Part shown: piece after piece, positions 1 through 5,681 of the stretch | Position numbering within the stretch: position 1 is the stretch's first letter | Layout: every line of letters begins with the position of its first letter | Assembly (NCBI GenBank): GCA_946482345.1 | Contig: CAMLRJ010000252.1 | Coordinates: forward strand, 1 to 5,681 | DNA: 5,681 bases | Origin: an uncultured Cellvibrio sp. | GTDB taxonomy: Bacteria; Pseudomonadota; Gammaproteobacteria; Pseudomonadales; Cellvibrionaceae | Direction: 5' to 3' | The notes under the pieces: model-generated | The model's input: the letters and a program-made list of their open reading frames with translations, nothing else | What the model was told of the DNA's origin: nothing | The model's database searches: none | Translations under genes and position numbers: made by a program

Positions 1-1097
1 CAGTGACGGTGTTGGTTGGACGCGTCTGGTGCGGGTTTACTTGTCCGCAAACAGTGTGGACGCAGATGTTTATCTGGGCCGAACATGTCTGTGAAGGCGA
101 CAGAAATAAACGCATGAAATTGGATGCGCAACCCTGGGGTTTGGAAAAATTGTGGCGCAAAGGTGCCAAGCAATTTTTGTGGATCAGTATTTCGCTGGTG
201 ACTTCATTAACTTTTGTTGGTTATTTCACGCCGATTCGCGAATTGGTTACCGGTTTTTTTACTTTCGATATGGAGTTTATGCCTTTTGTCTGGACAGGAA
301 TTTTTACTGCCATGACTTACATGAACGCCGGTTTTATGCGTGAACAATTTTGTAAATATATTTGTCCTTATGCGCGATTCCAGGCGGTGATGTACGACAA
401 AGATACCTTGACGGTTTCTTACAATCCGCTGCGCGGTGAAAAACGCGGCCCACGTAAACCCAATGAAGATTACAAAGCAAAAGGCTTGGGTGATTGTACG
501 GATTGCTCCTGGTGTGTGCAGGTTTGCCCGGTGAACATCGATATTCGCGATGGTTTGCAAGCGGAATGTATTGATTGTGGTTTATGTGTTGATGCTTGTA
601 ATCAGGTGATGGATAAAATGGGTTATCCGCAAGGATTAATCAGTTTTACCACAGAAGACGCCATTCAAACCGGCAGCACCAAAGTGTTTCGTCCGCGATT
701 ACTGGGTTACGGTTTGATGCTCTCGATTATGCTGGGCCTGTTTGTATATTCGATTGTCAATCGTGTGCCGGTAGCAGTTGAGGCGCAGCGTGATCGCGGT
801 GTGAAAATGTATCGCGAAGTTGAAAATCAGATTCAAAATGTTTACACAGTAAAAATCATCAATATGGACAGAAAAACCCATGTGTATGATTTGTTGGTGG
901 AAGGTGAAGGTAATTTTTCAATTCAGGGCTATAAAAATTACGATGTATTGGAAGGTGAAATCCTGACTATGCCTGTGCGTGTCAGTATCAACCGAAGTGA
1001 ATTAAAACATCAAAAAAATACTATTAGGTTTATTGTTAAAGCGCGCGAAAATTCCAACATCATCGCAATACATGAAACTACGTTTATTGGACCTTGA
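1..1097 (+). CDS. ccoG: CcoG (RdxA/FixG) cbb3 oxidase assembly iron-sulfur protein, 5' end missing
   Basis: Partial gene: the frame is open at the left edge, and the GTG at 3 is an internal valine codon, not a start. About 365 codons remain of a family usually near 470 residues, so the N-terminus and first membrane span(s) lie outside. Counting that GTG as residue 1, the sequence shows the family motif GRVWCGFTCPQTVWT (7-20; Cys10, Cys14), membrane segments near 57-77, 88-106 and 233-253, and a second CxxxCP motif (Cys117, Cys121). A double [4Fe-4S] ferredoxin region follows (Cys165/168/171/175 and Cys189/192/195/199), then a C-terminal Ig-like domain typical of FixG (about 256-364). CcoG in characterised bacteria reduces Cu(II) to Cu(I) for cbb3 oxidase copper supply; that role is family knowledge. 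ccoH begins 2 bases after the TGA stop, so the genes are probably co-translated. ccoNOQP would be expected upstream. Identification is very secure. Confidence 0.96.
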   Translation, partial: VTVLVGRVWCGFTCPQTVWTQMFIWAEHVCEGDRNKRMKLDAQPWGLEKLWRKGAKQFLWISISLVTSLTFVGYFTPIRELVTGFFTFDMEFMPFVWTGIFTAMTYMNAGFMREQFCKYICPYARFQAVMYDKDTLTVSYNPLRGEKRGPRKPNEDYKAKGLGDCTDCSWCVQVCPVNIDIRDGLQAECIDCGLCVDACNQVMDKMGYPQGLISFTTEDAIQTGSTKVFRPRLLGYGLMLSIMLGLFVYSIVNRVPVAVEAQRDRGVKMYREVENQIQNVYTVKIINMDRKTHVYDLLVEGEGNFSIQGYKNYDVLEGEILTMPVRVSINRSELKHQKNTIRFIVKARENSNIIAIHETTFIGP

Positions 1098-1099
1098 TT

Positions 1100-1666
1100 A
1101 TGTCAAATTTACCACATCAGATTGATCAGGCTGCGCATGAAGAGACGGCGCCCTGGTACCGTCAGTTTTGGTTCTGGTTTGTTTTTGGGCCACTGATTTT
1201 TATCATCATCATGTGTGGTTTCACTGTATCAATTGCGTTGAATAATGCTGACGATGTAGTGATTGATAATTATTACAAAGAAGGTCGCATGATTAATCAA
1301 ACACTGGATCAAGACAAACGTGCCAGTGAGTTGGGATTAATTGCATTAGTGAAATTTGATCTGGATAAAAATAAAGTTAATTTGCGCTTTGATCACCCGC
1401 GTATGGATGGAAAATCGCATCCGGATATTTTGTTATTGAATATGGGGCATCCGGTAAAAGCGTCTTTGGATCAAATTATTGTGTTACATAAAAAAACAGC
1501 CAATCAGTATGAAGGAGAGTTAAAGACACGTCCTGAATATAATTGGTATCTCACACTTTATGCTACAGACACACTGGCGAACAGGAATGACGCCGAATGG
1601 ACGCTGAGTGGCCAGATACATTTTTCAGCTACCCGGGATGCCTGGCTGAAACCTCGTGTGCAATAG
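1100..1666 (+). CDS. ccoH: CcoH (FixH) cbb3 oxidase assembly protein
   Basis: A 188-residue protein. It has a polar N-terminus (1-20), one hydrophobic membrane span (about 23-46, starting in an aromatic WFWFVFG stretch) and a soluble domain predicted to lie in the periplasm. The FixH hallmark follows the span directly: DDVVIDNYYKEG (51-62) then INQTLDQD. Family knowledge: FixH/CcoH is a single-span protein that interacts with cbb3 subunits and is needed for stable assembly; it has no known catalytic activity, and no metal-binding motif is visible here. I chose the ATG at 1100, 2 bases after the ccoG stop. A TTG two codons earlier (1094) overlaps that stop and would add only two residues. No strong Shine-Dalgarno is visible, consistent with translational coupling to ccoG. 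Length is in the normal range. ccoI follows after 11 bases. Confidence 0.94.
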   Translation: MSNLPHQIDQAAHEETAPWYRQFWFWFVFGPLIFIIIMCGFTVSIALNNADDVVIDNYYKEGRMINQTLDQDKRASELGLIALVKFDLDKNKVNLRFDHPRMDGKSHPDILLLNMGHPVKASLDQIIVLHKKTANQYEGELKTRPEYNWYLTLYATDTLANRNDAEWTLSGQIHFSATRDAWLKPRVQ

Positions 1667-1677
1667 GTTACTGCAGA

Positions 1678-4107
1678 ATGCAGAACTGCTATCACTGCGG
1701 GCTGCCTGTTCCTGCCTCCGTTAATTTTCCGGTGGTGATTGATGGGCAGCCGCGATCCATGTGTTGCCCCGGATGCCAGGCAGTGGCTATGGCAATTGTG
1801 GATGGCGGTTTGGAAAGTTTTTATCAATACCGCTCGCAAACCAATCGCAAGATAGATCCGTCGCTAACCGATTTTTCCATTTATGATTTGCCCGAAGTGC
1901 AATCTTCATTTGTTATTCCCTTCACAAAGGACACACGACAAGCCAGTTTATTACTGGAAGGTTTGAGCTGTGCTGCTTGCAGTTGGTTGATTGAAACTCA
2001 TTTGAAAAAAAATCCGGCAGTAAAATCGGTTTCCGTGAATGTGACTACGCACAGGGCCAGCCTGGTATGGCAAGCGGATTATCCCTTGTCGATTTTATTA
2101 AAAGAGCTGGCTGATATTGGCTATCAGGCTCGTCCGGCAACAGACGAGCAACAACAAGCGTTAATTAAAAAAGAAAATCGTCTGGCTTTATTTCGAATTG
2201 GTGTTGCCGGTTTTGGCAGCATGCAAGCCATGATGGTTGCTGTAGGTCTTTATGCCGGTGCCACCGGTTTCTGGATGGATTTTTTGCGGTGGCTATCCTT
2301 GTTGGTCGCAACACCGGTTGTATTTTTTTCAGCAAAACCTTTTTTTCAAAATGCACTCAGAAGTTTGCAACAAAAACATTTGATTATGGATGTGCCGGTT
2401 GCATTGGCAATTGGCCTTGCTTATTTAGCGAGTGTGTTTGCAACAGTAACAGGAACCGGTGAAGTGTATTTCGAATCAGTTTCCATGTTTACTTTTTTCT
2501 TGTTACTGGGGCGTTATGTGGAATTGCGAGCCCGGCATAAAAATCGTTTGGCATTTTCCAATCTTGCGCAATTAATGCCGCTCACTGCCTGTTGCATTCG
2601 CGATCAAAAAGAAGAGGTCTTACCCATTTCTGTATTAAAGCCAGGTGATCAGGTATTGGTAAAATCGGGCGAAACATTTCCTTGCGATGGTCGTGTACTC
2701 GAAGGCAATAGCGCGGTGATTGAGTCACTGTTAACCGGTGAGTCACAAGCCGTCACCAAAACAACTGGCGATTCTGTGATTGCAGGCACGTTGAATCATC
2801 ACAGTCAGTTAAAAATCCAGGTGACCGCTGTCGGTGCGGACACACAATTATCAGCGATTGAAAAACTGGCTACGCGAGCAGCTGAAGATAAACCCAATCA
2901 ATTGGTGATGGCCGATAGAATCGCCCGATTTTTTATTGCGCGATTATTAATTTTTTGTGTATTGGTGATGGGTTTTTGGTTGTGGTATCAACCCGAGCGC
3001 GCATTCTGGATCACGCTTTCAGTGTTGGTTGTCACCTGTCCTTGTGCATTATCACTGTCGATTCCCGCTGCATTATCGGCGGCTACTGCGAATTTACGTA
3101 AGCAGGGTTTTTTGGTGACACGTGGTCATGTTATTGAAACACTCACCAAAATTAATCGGGTGATTGTTGATAAAACCGGAACTTTGACCAAGGGTGAATT
3201 TGTTGTCAACAAAGTCGAATTATGTGTGAGTGAGTCGCATTCACTGGCTTCACGCGAAACAATTTTATCCATAGCGGCGGCACTGGAACAAAATTCCAAT
3301 CATCCATTAGCCACCGCTTTTCATAGCTGGTCAGGAAAATACACAGCCACGCAAGTGCAACAAATAACGGCTGAAGGTGTAGAAGCAATAGTGGATATTG
3401 AAAGTGACGGGCAGTCTGCATTTGTGCAAAGGGATTTATTCAAATCGCCACAAAAATATTTTCGATTGGGTCGTGCGGAATTTGCAAATGTAACCACTGA
3501 AAAATTAGTGCCGCCGGATGCCGAACACACCTGGTTGTTATTATCGAATCAACAGCAGAATATTGCCTGGATAGGATTACAGGATCAGTTGCGACCCGAT
3601 GCCAAACAATTGATACAGGATTTATTGGAGCAGGGCATTGCAGTTGAATTAATCAGTGGTGATCATGCAGCTGCGGTGAGTCGGGTTGCTGATCAACTGG
3701 GTATTATGGAGTGGATCGCAGAAGCAAGACCGGAAGACAAATTGTCGCAGTTGAAAAAACGTCAGGCAGATGGTGATAAAGTGCTGATGCTGGGTGATGG
3801 CATTAATGATATTCCAGTGTTGTCCGGTGCAGATGTATCAGTGGCTATGGCGGCAGCGTCTGACCTTGCACAAACCCGTGCCGATGCTTTGTTATTAAAT
3901 AATCACTTGCAGGTGATAATCAAGGCATTGGCAGTTTCACGTGATGCACAAAAAATTATGAAACAAAATTTGCGTTATTCCCTGATTTATAATTTATTGG
4001 CATTACCATTAGCAGCGGCCGGTTGGGTGGCGCCCTGGCTTGCCGCGATAGGCATGACACTGAGTTCCCTGATTGTCATTTTTAACGCTTTGCGATTAAC
4101 CCGCTAA
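1678..4107 (+). CDS. ccoI: CcoI (FixI) copper-translocating P1B-type ATPase
   Basis: An 809-residue heavy-metal P-type ATPase of the inner membrane that exports Cu(I) for cbb3 oxidase (the FixI/CopA2 branch, from family knowledge). In order: an N-terminal Cys-rich metal site (CYHCG at 4-8; CCPGC at 29-33), an HMA domain with CAAC at 98-101, paired membrane spans from about 172 to 280, and the actuator loop with TGES at 353-356. Then come the membrane metal site CPC at 454-456, phosphorylation motif DKTGTLT with Asp498, the HP motif at 542-543, and the hinge GDGIND at 706-711. The last two spans carry Tyr771-Asn772 and MxxSS (793-797), the Cu(I)-type signature. All catalytic residues are present. 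The frame is open back to an ATG at 1597, but that would overlap ccoH by 70 bases and add residues unlike the family. The ATG at 1678 puts the CYHCG motif right at the N-terminus, as in relatives. Its Shine-Dalgarno (AGG at 1665-1667) is weak. Confidence 0.97.
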   Translation: MQNCYHCGLPVPASVNFPVVIDGQPRSMCCPGCQAVAMAIVDGGLESFYQYRSQTNRKIDPSLTDFSIYDLPEVQSSFVIPFTKDTRQASLLLEGLSCAACSWLIETHLKKNPAVKSVSVNVTTHRASLVWQADYPLSILLKELADIGYQARPATDEQQQALIKKENRLALFRIGVAGFGSMQAMMVAVGLYAGATGFWMDFLRWLSLLVATPVVFFSAKPFFQNALRSLQQKHLIMDVPVALAIGLAYLASVFATVTGTGEVYFESVSMFTFFLLLGRYVELRARHKNRLAFSNLAQLMPLTACCIRDQKEEVLPISVLKPGDQVLVKSGETFPCDGRVLEGNSAVIESLLTGESQAVTKTTGDSVIAGTLNHHSQLKIQVTAVGADTQLSAIEKLATRAAEDKPNQLVMADRIARFFIARLLIFCVLVMGFWLWYQPERAFWITLSVLVVTCPCALSLSIPAALSAATANLRKQGFLVTRGHVIETLTKINRVIVDKTGTLTKGEFVVNKVELCVSESHSLASRETILSIAAALEQNSNHPLATAFHSWSGKYTATQVQQITAEGVEAIVDIESDGQSAFVQRDLFKSPQKYFRLGRAEFANVTTEKLVPPDAEHTWLLLSNQQQNIAWIGLQDQLRPDAKQLIQDLLEQGIAVELISGDHAAAVSRVADQLGIMEWIAEARPEDKLSQLKKRQADGDKVLMLGDGINDIPVLSGADVSVAMAAASDLAQTRADALLLNNHLQVIIKALAVSRDAQKIMKQNLRYSLIYNLLALPLAAAGWVAPWLAAIGMTLSSLIVIFNALRLTR

Positions 4108-4156
4108 AATAGGTTTGTCGGTTTACCTTAAACGCAAGATTTTGTTGCTGATCATT

Positions 4157-4164
4157 AGAGAAGG
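4157..4164 (+). promoter_or_regulatory. Ribosome binding site of ccoS
   Basis: AGAGAAGG lies 5 bases before the GTG at 4170 and is one of the clearest Shine-Dalgarno sequences in the window. It settles the GTG as the ccoS start. It also suggests ccoS is initiated independently rather than by coupling to ccoI, which ends 62 bases upstream. Confidence 0.75.
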
Positions 4165-4169
4165 TTTTT

Positions 4170-4370
4170 GTGGAAAGTCTTTATTTTTTAGTGCCGGTAG
4201 CGTTAATTTTTATTGCTATAGCAGTAAAAGTATTATTTTGGGCTATTCACAATGGCCAGTATGACAATCTGGATACCGAAGCTCATCGAATTTTGTTTGA
4301 TGAAACAGCTAAAAAAAATTCCCTTTCCAATTCTGAACAAGAACCTCAAAACAAGAACTCTTCCCTATGA
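4170..4370 (+). CDS. ccoS: CcoS cbb3-type oxidase assembly protein, GTG start
   Basis: A 66-residue small membrane protein. The N-terminus MESLYFLVPVALIFIAIAV (GTG read as Met) forms one membrane span (about 4-25). It is followed by the CcoS signature: FWAIHNGQYDNLDTEAHRIL, matching the family pattern of an aromatic/GQ(F/Y)D(D/N)L box, a short acidic stretch and HRILFD. The last 20 or so residues are polar and rich in Asn, Gln and Ser, a region that varies between species. Family knowledge: CcoS is needed to place heme and copper cofactors in the cbb3 catalytic subunit CcoN; its mechanism is not settled. The start is fixed by the family N-terminus and by the strong AGAGAAGG. The stop overlaps the next gene's ATG in ATGA (4367-4370), so the two are likely translationally coupled. 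Confidence 0.95.
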   Translation: MESLYFLVPVALIFIAIAVKVLFWAIHNGQYDNLDTEAHRILFDETAKKNSLSNSEQEPQNKNSSL

Positions 4371-5224
4371 CGTTTGATTTCGCTTCGACCTTTGACATCA
4401 CCGCAATCACGGCTGCATTTTTATTGGGTTTATTAAGCAGTGCACATTGCATAGGCATGTGCGGTGGCATTATGGGCGCATTGAGTATGGCGATACCGCA
4501 AAAGCGTCGCGCATCGCGTTGGTGGATTTTGTTTTCATACAATATTGGCCGCATTTTTAGTTACGCTGTCATAGGTTTATTGCTAGGTGGATTGGTTGAA
4601 CAATTAGTCACTGGTGGTGGTCTGACTTTTCTGCGTTGGCTGGCGGGTTTGTTGTTAATCGCCATGGGACTTTATTTAGCCGATTGGTGGAAAGGATTAA
4701 TTCATTTGGAAAAAGCAGGCCGATATTTGTGGGTTTACATCCAACCTTTAGGCAAAAAATTAATGCCTGTCGATTCGACATCCAAAGCCTTGTTGCTGGG
4801 ATTTATCTGGGGTTGGTTGCCTTGCGGGTTGGTTTATTCTGCACTGACCTACGCTGTAACCTCGGGTTCAGCTGTCGGCTCAGCCAGTTTGATGTTGGCT
4901 TTTGGTCTTGGCACTTTACCCAGCGTTTGGCTCTCTGGTGTCCTGGCTCAGGAACTCAATCGCTGGTTGCGGATCAAACAGCTTCGCTGGGCTATGGCCA
5001 TACTGATTATATTGTTCGGCGTTTGGACTTTGTGGGGGGGCGGTGTATTCAAGCAAGGGCATCAGCATCATCATCACATTATGGAAATGCCACAAGATCA
5101 AACCGATATGGGCCAGGATCATTCTATGCACAAACATCATCAAGGTGATCACTCCATGCATCATTCCGATAATCAACAGAATTCACAATCCTCCACGGAT
5201 GATCAGGGCCATTCCCATCATTGA
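4367..5224 (+). CDS. TauE/SafE-like (DsbD_2-type) membrane protein with His/Met-rich tail
   Basis: A 285-residue predicted inner-membrane protein. About six membrane spans can be drawn (near 12-40, 54-78, 85-105, 138-162, 170-192 and 205-224). The motif AHCIGMCGG (26-34; His27, Cys28, Met31, Cys32) in the first span and GWLPCGLVYSAL (149-160; Cys153) in the fourth mark the family commonly annotated as sulfite exporter TauE/SafE or DsbD_2, found right after ccoS in many gammaproteobacterial cbb3 clusters. Sulfite export is not supported here. A copper or redox role in oxidase maturation is my inference from the conserved Cys/His/Met and the ATGA overlap with ccoS. The odd part is residues 232-285: a hydrophilic tail with 15 His and 5 Met, including HHHH and two DHSMH copies, beyond where I expect the family core (roughly 220-230 residues) to end. 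A run of seven G (5034-5040) lies just before the tail. The ATG at 4367 is the natural start. Family call secure, function uncertain. Confidence 0.9.
   Translation: MTFDFASTFDITAITAAFLLGLLSSAHCIGMCGGIMGALSMAIPQKRRASRWWILFSYNIGRIFSYAVIGLLLGGLVEQLVTGGGLTFLRWLAGLLLIAMGLYLADWWKGLIHLEKAGRYLWVYIQPLGKKLMPVDSTSKALLLGFIWGWLPCGLVYSALTYAVTSGSAVGSASLMLAFGLGTLPSVWLSGVLAQELNRWLRIKQLRWAMAILIILFGVWTLWGGGVFKQGHQHHHHIMEMPQDQTDMGQDHSMHKHHQGDHSMHHSDNQQNSQSSTDDQGHSHH
5117..5161 (+). repeat. Duplicated DHSMH-coding unit in the His/Met-rich tail
   Basis: Two copies of a 15-base unit encoding Asp-His-Ser-Met-His lie at 5117-5131 and 5147-5161, a period of 30 bases (10 residues). They differ only at synonymous third positions (CAT/CAC, TCT/TCC), so the peptide is identical while the DNA has drifted. 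Flanking sequence adds more His (KHHQG between the copies, then H and S). Short His-x-x-Met-His units of this kind resemble copper-binding segments in periplasmic metal proteins; binding here is inference. Confidence 0.7.
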
Positions 5225-5236
5225 TGGCAATTGCCA
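5215..5236. other. Two overlapping short palindromes at the gene junction
   Basis: CCATCA-T-TGATGG (5215-5227) is a perfect inverted repeat with a one-base centre, spanning the stop codon of the TauE/SafE-like gene. TGGCAATTGCCA (5225-5236) is a perfect 12-base palindrome overlapping its right end. Neither is followed by a T run, so they do not look like an intrinsic terminator. They could form an operator ahead of the next gene or be chance; the first is partly constrained by coding sequence. Confidence 0.4.
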
Positions 5237-5255
5237 CTGGAATAAACAATGTATC

Positions 5256-5259
5256 AGGA
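5256..5259 (+). promoter_or_regulatory. Ribosome binding site of the POTRA/Omp85-like gene
   Basis: AGGA sits 6 bases before the ATG at 5266. It favours this start over an in-frame ATG at 5224, which overlaps the previous stop, lacks a comparable site, and would put 14 extra residues in front of a good signal peptide. Confidence 0.65.
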
Positions 5260-5265
5260 TCCATT

Positions 5266-5681
5266 ATGCGTAAGTTAGGTTTGCTCTTGCTTGGATTACC
5301 GATTTTGGGATGGGCCGAAGAAAAATCTGATTTCCCTTACGATCCGTCTTGTCACCCCTTTGAATATGAAGTACCCGATATTGCGGACTTAAAAGAATCC
5401 CGTGTGGATTTGCATTGGTTTGATGGTCTCGACGGCAAAACTATTCGGCACATCGAATACAACACCATGCCAGTATTTGATGAAAATAATCCCGACGAAA
5501 ATAATCGCCTCTACCGATTCGTCAATAAGCTTCATATTAATACGCGTCCAAAAGTAGTTGCAGCGCAATTGCTATTCAAGCCGGGCGACAAACTCAATCG
5601 CAAACAGATACAGGAGTCCGCGCGTATTTTGCGTGGACGTGCTTATCTTTCCAACGCTTATATTCGGCCGCTGAATATTTG
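5266..5681 (+). CDS. Predicted secreted POTRA-domain, Omp85/BamA-TamA-like outer-membrane protein, 3' end missing
   Basis: The frame is open to the right edge, giving 138 codons of an incomplete gene. Residues 1-17 form a classic signal peptide: basic MRK, a hydrophobic LGLLLLGLPILG core, and probable cleavage at GWA|EE. The mature start holds a lone Cys29 and an acidic region. Residues 59-136 read like a first POTRA domain of Omp85-superfamily proteins: a strand KTIRHIEYNTMPVF, an acidic Asn-rich loop (DENNPDENN), then RLYRFVNKLHINTRPKVV, QLLFKPGDKL, a helix NRKQIQESARILRGRAYL and the start of a strand AYIRPL. The pattern of xNxLHxxT, QLLFxxGD and a Leu-Arg helix is what I recognise from surface-antigen (D15)/BamA-like proteins. 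A C-terminal beta-barrel should follow but is not visible. Such proteins act in the outer membrane in protein insertion or secretion; the substrate is unknown. The gene is 41 bases after the TauE/SafE-like gene on the same strand. The domain assignment is from pattern alone. Confidence 0.72.
   Translation, partial: MRKLGLLLLGLPILGWAEEKSDFPYDPSCHPFEYEVPDIADLKESRVDLHWFDGLDGKTIRHIEYNTMPVFDENNPDENNRLYRFVNKLHINTRPKVVAAQLLFKPGDKLNRKQIQESARILRGRAYLSNAYIRPLNI

Noticed and set aside
207..560. 117-codon open frame on the - strand opposite ccoG
   Set aside because: It lies wholly opposite the conserved ferredoxin and membrane regions of ccoG, and its translation resembles no family. It is a shadow frame.
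1597..1677. Upstream extension of ccoI to an earlier ATG
   Set aside because: It would overlap the conserved end of ccoH by 70 bases and add 27 residues before the N-terminal CYHCG motif that normally opens FixI proteins.
4108..4169. Possible promoter, terminator or FNR box between ccoI and ccoS
   Set aside because: Only a 4-bp inverted match (AGGT/ACCT) and a TGATCA palindrome are visible. There is no stem with a T run, no TTGAT-N4-ATCAA, and no good -35/-10 pair.
4636..5148. 170-codon open frame on + inside the TauE/SafE-like gene
   Set aside because: It is out of frame with a well-recognised membrane protein, its translation shows no domain or membrane pattern, and it has no ribosome binding site. 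Its length comes from the codon bias of the real gene.
5221..5250. Possible sigma-70 promoter (TTGATG, then AACAAT 18 bases later) before the outer-membrane gene
   Set aside because: Both hexamers are weak matches and the -35 overlaps coding sequence; not enough to call without transcript data.
5224..5265. Earlier in-frame ATG for the outer-membrane gene, overlapping the previous stop
   Set aside because: It would put 14 residues before the signal peptide and lacks a Shine-Dalgarno; AGGA at 5256-5259 fits the ATG at 5266.

Overview
The window is a compact, single-strand gene block (all genes on +) from the assembly half of a cbb3-type cytochrome c oxidase cluster. The order is ccoG (5' end missing), ccoH, ccoI, ccoS, a TauE/SafE-like (DsbD_2-type) membrane protein, then the 5' end of a predicted outer-membrane POTRA/Omp85-like gene. 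This gene set and order, with the TauE/SafE-like gene directly after ccoS, is typical of Gammaproteobacteria such as Pseudomonas, Cellvibrio and Shewanella relatives. Base composition looks moderate and slightly AT-leaning (judged by eye). A Cellvibrionaceae or similar marine/soil gammaproteobacterium fits, but the genus cannot be fixed from this window.

Layout: 1-1097 is the C-terminal ~365 codons of ccoG, a membrane iron-sulfur protein. 1100-1666 is ccoH, a small single-span assembly factor. 1678-4107 is ccoI, a P1B-type copper ATPase with complete catalytic motifs. 4108-4169 is a 62-base gap with no convincing promoter or terminator, ending in a strong ribosome binding site. 4170-4370 is ccoS, starting with GTG. 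4367-5224 is the TauE/SafE-like gene, overlapping ccoS by an ATGA. It carries an unusual His/Met-rich tail of about 54 residues. 5225-5265 is a short spacer with two overlapping small palindromes and a good ribosome binding site. 5266 to the window end is a secreted, POTRA-containing protein cut off by the window edge.

How they work together: cbb3 oxidase needs copper in its CcoN subunit. In characterised systems CcoG acts as a cupric reductase, CcoI moves Cu(I) across the inner membrane, and CcoH and CcoS take part in assembly and maturation. The TauE/SafE-like protein is co-translated with ccoS and ends in a metal-binding-looking tail, so it plausibly joins the same copper-handling route. 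The last gene has no obvious link to oxidase assembly and may simply be the next transcription unit, although it follows by only 41 bases. I see no RNA gene, CRISPR array, insertion sequence or clear terminator. The core is a well-known operon. The less ordinary parts are the His/Met tail with its G7 tract and the outer-membrane gene behind it.
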